Shown here piece after piece: positions 17,669 to 25,116 of a DNA stretch of 64,000 bases; position 1 is the first letter of the stretch; every line of letters begins with the position of its first letter. The notes under the pieces are model-generated. The model was given only the letters and a program-made list of their open reading frames with translations, made no database searches and was not told the origin of the DNA. Both the position numbers and the translations under genes were made by a program. Origin of the DNA: Janthinobacterium sp. TND4EL3 (GTDB lineage: Bacteria > Pseudomonadota > Gammaproteobacteria > Burkholderiales > Burkholderiaceae_D); the NCBI RefSeq assembly GCF_900156175.1, contig NZ_FTMV01000003.1, positions 248,001 through 312,000 on the forward strand, in the 5' to 3' direction.

Positions 17669-18450
17669 TTTCCCTTCACGACGATTTCCTGCGCCTGCGG
17701 CTCGCGCTGGCGCATGAAGCGCACGATGGAGTCGACGGTGACGACGTCGATCTGGCGCGTCATGCGGCGCTCGAACGGGTGGTCGTCGAAGGCGATATTC
17801 GCGCGGAACATGCGCGCGCCCAGGCGCGTGGCGGCGGGGATGCTCAGCGTTTGCGGCGCATAGCTGGCGCTGCGCAGCCAGGCTTGCGCTTCGGTGCGCG
17901 TTTCGATCTTGCCGGGCTCGTTGCTGGCGGCGGCCAGGGTTTCCAGTACCCATTGGTTCGAGTTCTGGTACTTGGTGGAAAACGGGTAGGCCAGCATATT
18001 GTAATGCGCCTCATGCAGGCGCTTGGGCGTGTTCGACGTCAGCAGGCGTGCCAGTTGCTGTTGCGTATCTTGGCCGGGAATCAGGATCAGGGTTTCATAC
18101 ATGAACAGATCATCCATGAAAAAATTGCCCAAGCCTTCGTTGTACAGCGACGATTGCGCCGTGCCGCATTCATTGAGTTCATGCACCACCAGCCAGCGAC
18201 CCTTCGGGTGGTCGCGCCAGGCCAGCGCCATGTGCGAGTAGCGCAAATTGTACTTCGACAGGTCCTGCCCGGCGCGCGCCAGCAGCGCCACCTGCGCGCC
18301 CGAGGCATCGAGCGCCTGCAGGGTCTTTTGCGCCAGGTCCATCGATTTGACGAGGGTGGTCGCATCCGTTGGCTTTTCCTCGCACGAGCGCCCCGCATGG
18401 GCGGCGCCGGCCAGGAGCAGGCTGAAGACGATGACGGCAAGGCGTTTCAT
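17665..18450 (-). CDS. DUF2145 exported protein
   Basis: Exported protein of 261 residues from ATG 18450 (a GTG at 18459 in the same frame overlaps the previous stop). The signal peptide is MKRLAVIVFSLLLAGAAHAG. The mature part holds RYSHMALAWRDHPKGRW, VVHELNECGTAQSSLYNEGL, FFMDDLF and PFSTKYQNSNQWVLE, which I recognise as DUF2145. The combination of a conserved His, Asn-Glu-Cys and a substrate-like NSNQWVLE strand recalls NlpC/P60-type papain folds, but this is speculative. It is the last gene of a three-gene unit with two small exported paralogs. Confidence 0.75.
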   Translation of the reverse strand: MKRLAVIVFSLLLAGAAHAGRSCEEKPTDATTLVKSMDLAQKTLQALDASGAQVALLARAGQDLSKYNLRYSHMALAWRDHPKGRWLVVHELNECGTAQSSLYNEGLGNFFMDDLFMYETLILIPGQDTQQQLARLLTSNTPKRLHEAHYNMLAYPFSTKYQNSNQWVLETLAAASNEPGKIETRTEAQAWLRSASYAPQTLSIPAATRLGARMFRANIAFDDHPFERRMTRQIDVVTVDSIVRFMRQREPQAQEIVVKGN

Positions 18451-18455
18451 GGGAT

Positions 18456-18869
18456 TCACGCCTTCGAATGGTGGAGGATGGCGTTGCCGGCCGCGTTCGG
18501 CACATAGGCGATGGCCTTGCCCGACAACATCAGCATGTGACCCGTCGAGACGGCCACTACCTTGACGGCCGTGCCGGCCGCCAGCGACAGGCCTTGCATG
18601 GCCTTCTGGCTCAGCTTGACGGAAGCCGTGGCGGCGGACGATGCGCTCTTGGCCGCGCTTTTGAGCACGAGCACGCTGCCGTCGGCCACGTCTTCCACCT
18701 TGTCGATGACGATTTCACCGGCGGCGGCCAGCGCCGACATGGAACCGACGAGCACGATGGCCGAGGCCATGCTGGCATTGTCGGAGGCGTTGGTGGTGTC
18801 GGAGTTGGCCTGGGCCAGCGGCGCCATGGTGGCGACGCACAGCAGGGCGGTGGCGAGCAACTGTTTCAT
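18456..18869 (-). CDS. Small exported protein, paralog of its upstream neighbour
   Basis: Unrecognised protein of 137 residues. MKQLLATALLCVATMAPLAQA is a signal peptide; the mature part has no cysteine. It has alternating hydrophobic segments rich in Ala, Ser and Val and ends with AVSTGHMLMLSGKAIAYVPN then ILHHSKA. The same framework occurs in the preceding gene (18893-19315): GSMS, VE.V..G.V.VLK, GLSLAAGT, STGHML..SGKAIA..PN, LHHSK. The two are therefore tandem duplicates. Hydrophobicity without long uninterrupted helices suggests a membrane-associated periplasmic or outer-membrane protein. GGAA precedes the ATG. Its stop overlaps the possible GTG start of the DUF2145 gene. Confidence 0.75.
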   Translation of the reverse strand: MKQLLATALLCVATMAPLAQANSDTTNASDNASMASAIVLVGSMSALAAAGEIVIDKVEDVADGSVLVLKSAAKSASSAATASVKLSQKAMQGLSLAAGTAVKVVAVSTGHMLMLSGKAIAYVPNAAGNAILHHSKA

Positions 18870-18892
18870 GGAATTTCCGTTCTTCATGGTGG

Positions 18893-19315
18893 TTACACTT
18901 TGGAGTGGTGCAGCAGGGCCTTGCCCAGTTCGTTCGGGATGAAGGCGATGGCCTTGCCGGACATGACCAGCATGTGGCCGGTGGACAGCGCCACGACATT
19001 GACCACGGTGCCGGCCGCCAGCGACAGGCCCTTGGCCGCTTGCGTGCTCATCTGGATCGACGCGCCGCCCGCCTCGGAAGCGCCTTTCAGCACGATGACG
19101 ATGCCTTCACCCACCGTTTCCACACTGGCAACGACCACCTGGCCGGAGGCGACCAGCATCGACATGGAACCGGCGACTACGATGGCAGAGCCCTGGCTGA
19201 GGTTTTGCGAGCCTTTCGACAGGTTCTCCGAGGCAGCGGCGCGGGCCAGGCCGGGCGCGGCCACGGAGAGCGTCAACAGCGACAGGGACAGGCAGAGGGG
19301 CAGCAGGCGTTTCAT
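18893..19315 (-). CDS. Small exported protein, first of a tandem paralog pair
   Basis: Unrecognised protein of 140 residues from ATG 19315, which has a near-ideal AAGGAGA Shine-Dalgarno. The signal peptide runs to about residue 28 (LARAAA). The mature protein shares most conserved positions with the next gene, including GSMSMLVASG, VETVGEGIVIVLKG, GLSLAAGTVVNVVALSTGHML and LLHHSK. It has no cysteine after the signal peptide and no recognisable enzyme motif. Leading the operon, with the best ribosome-binding site, it should be the most strongly made of the three. It is divergent from the HTH regulator at 19476, across a region with four copies of one hexamer. Confidence 0.75.
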   Translation of the reverse strand: MKRLLPLCLSLSLLTLSVAAPGLARAAASENLSKGSQNLSQGSAIVVAGSMSMLVASGQVVVASVETVGEGIVIVLKGASEAGGASIQMSTQAAKGLSLAAGTVVNVVALSTGHMLVMSGKAIAFIPNELGKALLHHSKV

Positions 19316-19385
19316 GTGTTTCTCCTTCAAGTGTGCCAAGTGGCCACGCCATCATTGTAGACTGTGGGCAATTGGTCAATGAAAA

Positions 19386-19432
19386 CGCTACTCGTAGCGG
19401 GCAGGCATACCGAAGGTAGCGTATTGCGCTAC
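19386..19432. promoter_or_regulatory. Two in-phase dyads built from one hexamer (candidate operator)
   Basis: CGCTAC at 19386 and GTAGCG at 19394 form a dyad with a 2-nt spacer. GTAGCG at 19416 and CGCTAC at 19427 form a second dyad in the opposite orientation with a 5-nt spacer. The centres are about 31.5 bp apart, close to three helical turns, so two dimers could bind on one face. The array lies 44-90 bp upstream of the HTH gene start and 71-117 bp upstream of the divergent operon start. Confidence 0.55.
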
Positions 19433-19475
19433 TTTTTTGCCGCTGGAACCGATGCTATTTTTATAAAGGAAGTGC

Positions 19476-20219
19476 ATGCCGCAAACCCACGCCCTGATCG
19501 AGGCCCTGAAACGCCTGCTGAAGGCGCGCGCCGTCACCTATGCCGAGCTGGCCCAGCGCATCGGCGTGTCCGAAGCCAGCGTCAAGCGGATGTTTTCGCA
19601 GAAACAATTTACCCTGCAGCGCCTGGACCAGATCCTGGTGGCCATCGGCAGTGATTTCCAGCAGCTGGCGCTGGCCGTGCAGTCAGCCCAGGCGGCGCCT
19701 ACGCTGATCACGGGCCTGACGTACGCACAGGAAAAGGAAATCATCGAAGATACCCGCTTGTTCGTGGTGGCCGTCTCCGCCCTGAATTTGCTGCCGCTGG
19801 AACAGATCGTCGCCATCTACGACATCAGCGAGGCGCAAGCCGTCAAGTATCTGTTGCGCCTCGACAAGATCGGTTTTCTGGAACTGCTGCCGAATAACCG
19901 GGTCAAATTGCTGGTGGCGCGCACGTTTGCGTGGATACCGAACGGCCCCATCCACACGTATTTCAAACAGGAAGCCTATGGCGACTATCTGAATTCGCAA
20001 TTCGATGGCGAGACAGAATTGCTGCGCCTGGTGAACGTGATGCTGTCGAAAAAATCCACGGCGGCTTTGCTGGAGCGCTTGAAGCAAGTGGCGGTAGAAT
20101 TTTCGCAGCAGCACCAGGAAGACGCGCGTCTGCCTGGTGACGAGCGTCTGGCCATCAGCTTCATGCTGGCGGCGCGTCCCTGGATGCCGCAGACGTTCAA
20201 GGCGCTGCTGCGGCAGTAA
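19476..20219 (+). CDS. HTH (XRE/Cro-like) transcriptional regulator
   Basis: Cytosolic DNA-binding protein of 247 residues. The N-terminal helix-turn-helix covers about residues 18-48, with TYAELAQRIGVSEASVKRMF as the recognition unit. The central part (about 75-160) has a second helix-rich region, LEQIVAIYDISEAQAVKYLLRL followed by GFLELLPNNRVKLLVA, which looks like a winged-helix segment. The C-terminal part is probably for dimerisation or ligand binding. The start ATG lies a few nucleotides after AAAGGAAG. It is the obvious candidate to bind the hexamer dyads upstream and to control the divergent exported-protein operon. Confidence 0.75.
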   Translation: MPQTHALIEALKRLLKARAVTYAELAQRIGVSEASVKRMFSQKQFTLQRLDQILVAIGSDFQQLALAVQSAQAAPTLITGLTYAQEKEIIEDTRLFVVAVSALNLLPLEQIVAIYDISEAQAVKYLLRLDKIGFLELLPNNRVKLLVARTFAWIPNGPIHTYFKQEAYGDYLNSQFDGETELLRLVNVMLSKKSTAALLERLKQVAVEFSQQHQEDARLPGDERLAISFMLAARPWMPQTFKALLRQ

Positions 20220-20243
20220 GGCAGCAATGTCGCGGCCGAGCGG

Positions 20244-21698
20244 CTAATGTTCCTGCTTGTCGGTACTGCCTTGTTCCTCTTTCATCTGCGTCAGCAGGCG
20301 CCAGGCAAAAAAGCCCAGCACGCCCACGCCCAGCAGCAGTGCGGCCCATAGTGCGGCCAGGCGCCACGGTGCCCCGTCCTTGGTGACGCGCGGCGGCGCC
20401 TCTGCGCCGGCGTTGGGCTGGAGCGGGCCGGCGCTGGCCGTCGTGAGCGCCAGCAATTCTTCTGCCTTGAAGCCGGGCGCCACCTGCGACAGCGGCTGCG
20501 CCACGGCGGCGGCGTTGCTGTTGCCGAACGCCAGCTGATAGGGCGGCTTGCCGCTGGCCAGGAAGACGACGGTGGCCGGTGTCCAGCCCAGGCGCAAGGC
20601 GGGCGCATCGCCGGCGGCGAGCGGCTGTTCCGTGGATGTCTGCAATACCGATTCGCCGGTCTGCGTGACGGGCATGGCCAAGTCGCCCGAGATCCGTTCC
20701 TTGCCATCGAGGCCGATGCGGTAAAACGTTGTGCTCAGCAGGGGATCGAAATACGCGCCCTGGGCGGGCCGCGCCTGCTGGCGCAGGTGCAGCCGGTGCC
20801 GGGGAGGCTCGCTGTTCTGGCGATACACGCCCAGCGTCACGGGCAGCACCACATTGGCATGCGTCAATTGCAGGGCGATGCTGTCGGCGGGAATGGCGAG
20901 GGGCGTGGCGTAGCGCCATTCATTCGCCTGCTTGCCGGGCAAGCCTTGCAGCACGACGGAGGCGCGCGCCGGGGCGACGTCCGTTTCGCTGACGGCTTGC
21001 GCCGTAATCGCCGCAAAGGCCAGCGGTACGCCCGCCTGCCAGCTCAGGCGCGCATAGCGAAACGCGCGTGGCGCAAAGGCGATGCTGTCGTTGGCCAGGG
21101 TTTGCGTGTCGCTGTTGCTGAGCCAATTCAAGGTGGTGGTGCCGATGGCGTCCCATTGTTTCAGGTCATCGCTCACTTCCAGCAGCACTTGCGCACTGTA
21201 ATTGTCCGTGCGGGCCGGCGGCGTGAAGCGCAAGGCAGCGATGCGCTTGTCGTGCGTTTGCTTGCCCAGGTCGAGGATCAGCGCCTGCAGTGCCGCCGTG
21301 GCCGCTGCCGTGCCGGCGCGCGTGCTGACCGACAGCAAGCGGCCATCGTCGGCCGTGCGGATGTCGATGCCTTGCAAGCCATCGCCAGTTGCCGGCGTGC
21401 CCGTTACGGGGAAAATGCGCGCTGGAATGCTGGTCCGCTGCGTGGCCGATTGCGCGGGCGGCGCACCGATGGCATAGGCCAGGCGCTTGCCGTCGGCGTC
21501 GAACAGCCGTACGTCGGCCAGGCTGGCCGAACTGGCGTGCAGGTAGACTTCCTTGGGTAACGCTAGCTGGACGATGCCCGCGCCCGCCGGTACTTGCACG
21601 GGCATGCTCCAGCCATAGTCTTGCGGCCGGTCCTGGCCAGGTGCTGCCGGCGCGGCGCCTGCCAGCAGCAGGCTGCAACAGATTGAGATGGTTTTCAT
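20244..21698 (-). CDS. DUF3999 exported protein
   Basis: Exported, inner-membrane-anchored protein of 484 residues. The start ATG 21698 overlaps the stop of the DUF2339 gene (ATGA); a longer upstream reading has no signal peptide and is rejected. The signal peptide MKTISICCSLLLAGAAPAAP is followed by a beta-rich periplasmic region with YGWSMPVQVPAGAGIVQLALP and VRLFDADGKRLAYAIG. A single membrane helix near the end (LWAALLLGVGVLGFFAWRLL) leaves a short charged tail. DUF3999 genes are commonly paired with DUF2339 genes; function is unknown, though carbohydrate-like beta domains suggest an envelope role. Confidence 0.8.
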   Translation of the reverse strand: MKTISICCSLLLAGAAPAAPGQDRPQDYGWSMPVQVPAGAGIVQLALPKEVYLHASSASLADVRLFDADGKRLAYAIGAPPAQSATQRTSIPARIFPVTGTPATGDGLQGIDIRTADDGRLLSVSTRAGTAAATAALQALILDLGKQTHDKRIAALRFTPPARTDNYSAQVLLEVSDDLKQWDAIGTTTLNWLSNSDTQTLANDSIAFAPRAFRYARLSWQAGVPLAFAAITAQAVSETDVAPARASVVLQGLPGKQANEWRYATPLAIPADSIALQLTHANVVLPVTLGVYRQNSEPPRHRLHLRQQARPAQGAYFDPLLSTTFYRIGLDGKERISGDLAMPVTQTGESVLQTSTEQPLAAGDAPALRLGWTPATVVFLASGKPPYQLAFGNSNAAAVAQPLSQVAPGFKAEELLALTTASAGPLQPNAGAEAPPRVTKDGAPWRLAALWAALLLGVGVLGFFAWRLLTQMKEEQGSTDKQEH

Positions 21699-24600
21699 GC
21701 GGCTCCCGCTTGGGGTTCGGCTGGCGCTGGGGCGGCAGCCTTGGGGAAGGGCGCCAGGTAGCCGATCAAGACCATCAGCAAGCCGACACCCACGAAAGAG
21801 ATGATGCGTTCGATGCCGCCCACGTTCGACAGGTCGATCAGGAACAGTTTCAAGACAACCAGTCCCAGCAGCACGGCGCCCATGCTCCATTGCTGGCGCC
21901 GCTGTTGGCGGGCCGCATGGCGCATCAGCAGCAGGGCCGTGACGCTCCAGACCAGCGACAGCATCGCTTGCACGAACTGCGAGGCCAGCATGGCGTCAAA
22001 GGTGTAGGGCACGCCAAGATAGTGCGAGACCGTGCGCAGCAGCATCAGGTTGAACCAGCCATACAGGACGCACGCGGCCACGACGGGCAAGCGTGCCTGC
22101 CAGCGTGGCGGCAGCGGGATCTGGCCGGCCGGGAACAAGCGGTAGCTGGCGATGGCCAGCAGCACGGCAAAGCCCGTGCTCAGGTCCAGCGGATTGAGCA
22201 GCGGCAAATAGGGTAGCGGTGCCATGCCGCCGTCGTCAAAGACGTTCCATGCGGCGATCAGCAGCAGCGACCACAGCGCGCCCAGCGGTATCAGATAGCG
22301 CCGGTACCACGTGGCGACGGGCGCCACCGGCCAGGCGCCAGCGCGGCAGCGGCGGATCAGCCAGGCCAGTACCAGCATCATGGCCCAGGCCGGCAAGTAG
22401 CGTGCCCAGGCAGGGCTGACGCTGCCTTCATGTTGCGCCAGCCAGGCGCCCACGTGCATGGCGCCGACGGGCCACAGCATCAGCCAGGGGCCGGCCGTGC
22501 GCAGCGTATGCAGCAGACGCAGCGCCCGCACGTCGAGTGGCCAGCCGGTTTTCGGCCAGGCCCGCAGCAGGAATTCGCCGGCCGCCAAGGCGCAGGCCAG
22601 GGCCAGCCAGCTCAAGCCCGTCGGCAGGGTGTCGCGCAGGTACAGCGCCAGCAGCAGCTTGGCGCTCCACAGGCCCAGGGCTAGCCAGGCGGCCACGGTC
22701 AGCCAGCGCAGTTGCGGCCAGTCCAGGCGTCGCGCCAGGACGGCGAACGCGGGCGTCGTGACGCAGACGGTGATCAGATACAGCGCCAGCCAGTGCTCGC
22801 CCGCGTGCGGCTGCATGCTCAGGTCGCCATCGATCAGGCGCAGCAGCCAGCTGGTGAAGGGCACGAGGATGGCGGCAAACCACAGCAAGCCGCTCCAGGC
22901 CAGCAGGGGGCGCGCGGCCAGGGCCAGCAGTTCGTCGCCGCCGCGCGCGCACAGCGCAAGGAAGCGGGCGCTGGCAAAGGCGGCGGCGCCCAGCAGCAGG
23001 GCGCTGAGGAAGGAGCCGTCGAACAGGCTGGCCGGATGCCGGTCCCAGGCCCAGCTGGCGTGGCTGAGCATGACCATGCCGGCCAGCACCTGCACGGCCA
23101 GCAGCAGGGCGCGCGGCGCATGCCATTGTTCGCGCCGCGCCAGCGCCGCCAGCAGGGCCGCCACTGCCAGCGCGCTGATCGTCAGCAGGTTCAGTTGCGT
23201 GGCGGCATCCGTGCGCAGCAGGATCTCGCTCCAGATACCGCCCAGCAGCCAGACCGTGGCGGCCGTCAGGAACAGCACGGACATGCTGCGCATGAACTCC
23301 GGATGCAAGTGGCTGCCATGGCGGCGGAAATTGTAGGCCATCACCAGCGCGGCCGCGGCCAGCAGCGCGCAGCCGAGCCAGATGTTGGCCTGCAGGGCCG
23401 ATGTCGTATTGAGTTCCTGCATGGCGCCGAGGAAGGCAAACCACGCGGCCGCCTGCACCAGCAGGCCGAAGGCCCAGGCCAGGGTCTGGCGCTGGCGCAA
23501 GCCGACCCAGACGATGCCCGCCCCTTCCAGCGCCCAGGCGGCCGACGTCCAGCGGCCATCGAGGGCGAACGGGATGGCCAGGGTGCCAAAGACGATGCCC
23601 AGCGCGAGGAAGGCTTCGGCCAGCAGGCGGAAGCCTTCGCGGCGCCACAGGGCCACGGCCAGGCCCGTGTAGGTCAAGCCGGCGGCCAGCGCGGAAAACG
23701 CCAGGCCAAATTCAAAGTGCCGGACCAGGCCGTATTGCAGGCCCATGGCCGCCAGCGGCGTGCCGAACACGAGCGTGCCATCGACGTAGTGCTTGAGGCG
23801 CGGCGCCTGGCGCGCGCAATAGGCAATCGCGATGCCGATATAGAACAGCACGAACAGGATCAAAAACAGTTGCGTGGACAGGTAGTTGTCCGGGGTGTAG
23901 CGCAGCAGGCCCCAGGTGGTGGCGACGACGAAGGTGAAGCCAAAACTGAGCACGTTCAGCACGCGCCAGGCGCGTTGCAGGGCGATGGCGAAGACGCCCG
24001 CATTGAGCAGCGCGTAATAGCTGAACAGGCCGATATGGTTGCCGCTGCCCGTCGATACGAGCAGGGGCACGGCAAAGCCGCCGACGATGCCGAAGATGGC
24101 CAGCCAGACGGCGTTTTGCAGCACGGCCAGCAAACACGTGAACGCCGTCAGCACGAACAGCACGGCAAAGGTCAGGCCGGCCGGGATTAATTCATACAGG
24201 CGGAAGGCGCCGAACGTGACCAGCATCAATATCGCCAGCGCCGTGCCCTGCAGCGGCAAGCTGATGCCGGGACGCTTGACGCGGATGCGCCAGGCCCAGG
24301 CCAGCAGGGCGATGTCGGCCAGCGCGATGCCGGCCAGGCGCAGTTCGATGGGCAGCGTCACCTGGGCCGACACATACTTGAGCAGGAAACTGACGCCGAG
24401 GAAGAGGATCAGCAAGCCCAGCTTGGCGACCAGGTTGCCGGTAAACAGCCAGTTCCTGGCCTTGGCAAGCAGGCCGTCCGGATGCGCGATCCAGGAGGGG
24501 GTATTGGGGGCGGCGGCGACGGGCCTGGCGGGATGCGGCAGGGTTGGCTGCGCCGACTTCGGCGGCACAGGGGCGGCTGCCGGCACGACCTTCGCCACTT

Positions 24601-24871
24601 CGGCCACCTTGATCTCGGCCGCTTGTGGCACGGGGGCGGGCGGCCGCGTGGGCACTGGCGCCACGCTATCGACTGCGACGGGGGCAAGCGGCGGGACGTT
24701 CGCGTCGGCCTGGCCTTCCAGCGCTTGCAGGCGCTGCCCGATGCCGTCAACTTCCTTGCGCAAACGCGCTGTCAGCAACTCCAGATCGGCCACTTTCCTG
24801 CGCTGCTGCTGCACCTGCACGAAGGCGGCGATCAGCAAACCTAGTATGATCAGCGTTAACAATCCAAACAT
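21695..24871 (-). CDS. DUF2339 large polytopic membrane protein
   Basis: Very large inner-membrane protein of 1058 residues. After the first membrane helix (FGLLTLIILGLLIAAFVQVQ) there is a coiled-coil stretch (about 24-55: KVADLELLTARLRKEVDGI). A Pro/Ala-rich linker (about 60-140) follows. The rest has roughly two dozen hydrophobic helices, including NLVAKLGLLILFLGVSFLLKY, typical of DUF2339. It ends AAAPAPAEPQAGAA. The gene overlaps DUF3999, so the two products are likely made in matched amounts and may form a complex. The substrate and activity are unknown. Confidence 0.82.
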   Translation of the reverse strand: MFGLLTLIILGLLIAAFVQVQQQRRKVADLELLTARLRKEVDGIGQRLQALEGQADANVPPLAPVAVDSVAPVPTRPPAPVPQAAEIKVAEVAKVVPAAAPVPPKSAQPTLPHPARPVAAAPNTPSWIAHPDGLLAKARNWLFTGNLVAKLGLLILFLGVSFLLKYVSAQVTLPIELRLAGIALADIALLAWAWRIRVKRPGISLPLQGTALAILMLVTFGAFRLYELIPAGLTFAVLFVLTAFTCLLAVLQNAVWLAIFGIVGGFAVPLLVSTGSGNHIGLFSYYALLNAGVFAIALQRAWRVLNVLSFGFTFVVATTWGLLRYTPDNYLSTQLFLILFVLFYIGIAIAYCARQAPRLKHYVDGTLVFGTPLAAMGLQYGLVRHFEFGLAFSALAAGLTYTGLAVALWRREGFRLLAEAFLALGIVFGTLAIPFALDGRWTSAAWALEGAGIVWVGLRQRQTLAWAFGLLVQAAAWFAFLGAMQELNTTSALQANIWLGCALLAAAALVMAYNFRRHGSHLHPEFMRSMSVLFLTAATVWLLGGIWSEILLRTDAATQLNLLTISALAVAALLAALARREQWHAPRALLLAVQVLAGMVMLSHASWAWDRHPASLFDGSFLSALLLGAAAFASARFLALCARGGDELLALAARPLLAWSGLLWFAAILVPFTSWLLRLIDGDLSMQPHAGEHWLALYLITVCVTTPAFAVLARRLDWPQLRWLTVAAWLALGLWSAKLLLALYLRDTLPTGLSWLALACALAAGEFLLRAWPKTGWPLDVRALRLLHTLRTAGPWLMLWPVGAMHVGAWLAQHEGSVSPAWARYLPAWAMMLVLAWLIRRCRAGAWPVAPVATWYRRYLIPLGALWSLLLIAAWNVFDDGGMAPLPYLPLLNPLDLSTGFAVLLAIASYRLFPAGQIPLPPRWQARLPVVAACVLYGWFNLMLLRTVSHYLGVPYTFDAMLASQFVQAMLSLVWSVTALLLMRHAARQQRRQQWSMGAVLLGLVVLKLFLIDLSNVGGIERIISFVGVGLLMVLIGYLAPFPKAAAPAPAEPQAGAA

Positions 24872-24934
24872 GGGGTAGCTTTCATGGAAGAGCCGGGCGA
24901 AGGCGCCCGATGTATGCGCACATTACCTTATTAT

Positions 24935-24955
24935 CAATAAACTGGCGATTTATTG
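24935..24955. promoter_or_regulatory. AT-rich inverted repeat in the DUF2339/LplT-PlsC divergent gap
   Basis: CAATAAA (24935-24941) and TTTATTG (24949-24955) are perfect 7-bp arms around a 7-nt spacer in an otherwise GC-rich region. It lies 64-84 bp upstream of the DUF2339 start and about 160 bp before the LplT-PlsC start. It may be an operator or simply AT-rich promoter DNA. Nothing else stands out in the 245-nt gap. Confidence 0.35.
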
Positions 24956-25116
24956 CTGTCTATGCAAGTGCCAGGGACGGTGTCCGCACGATGGTGCCAG
25001 CATGGCGCGGCACGCCGTTTTCAGTATTGATGCTAAGCAAGGCGGAGACATTAAGATTGTCGTGCGCAGGATAGTGCTGTATTTTAGCAATTCCTTAATT
25101 GCCAGCCCCCCATGCC

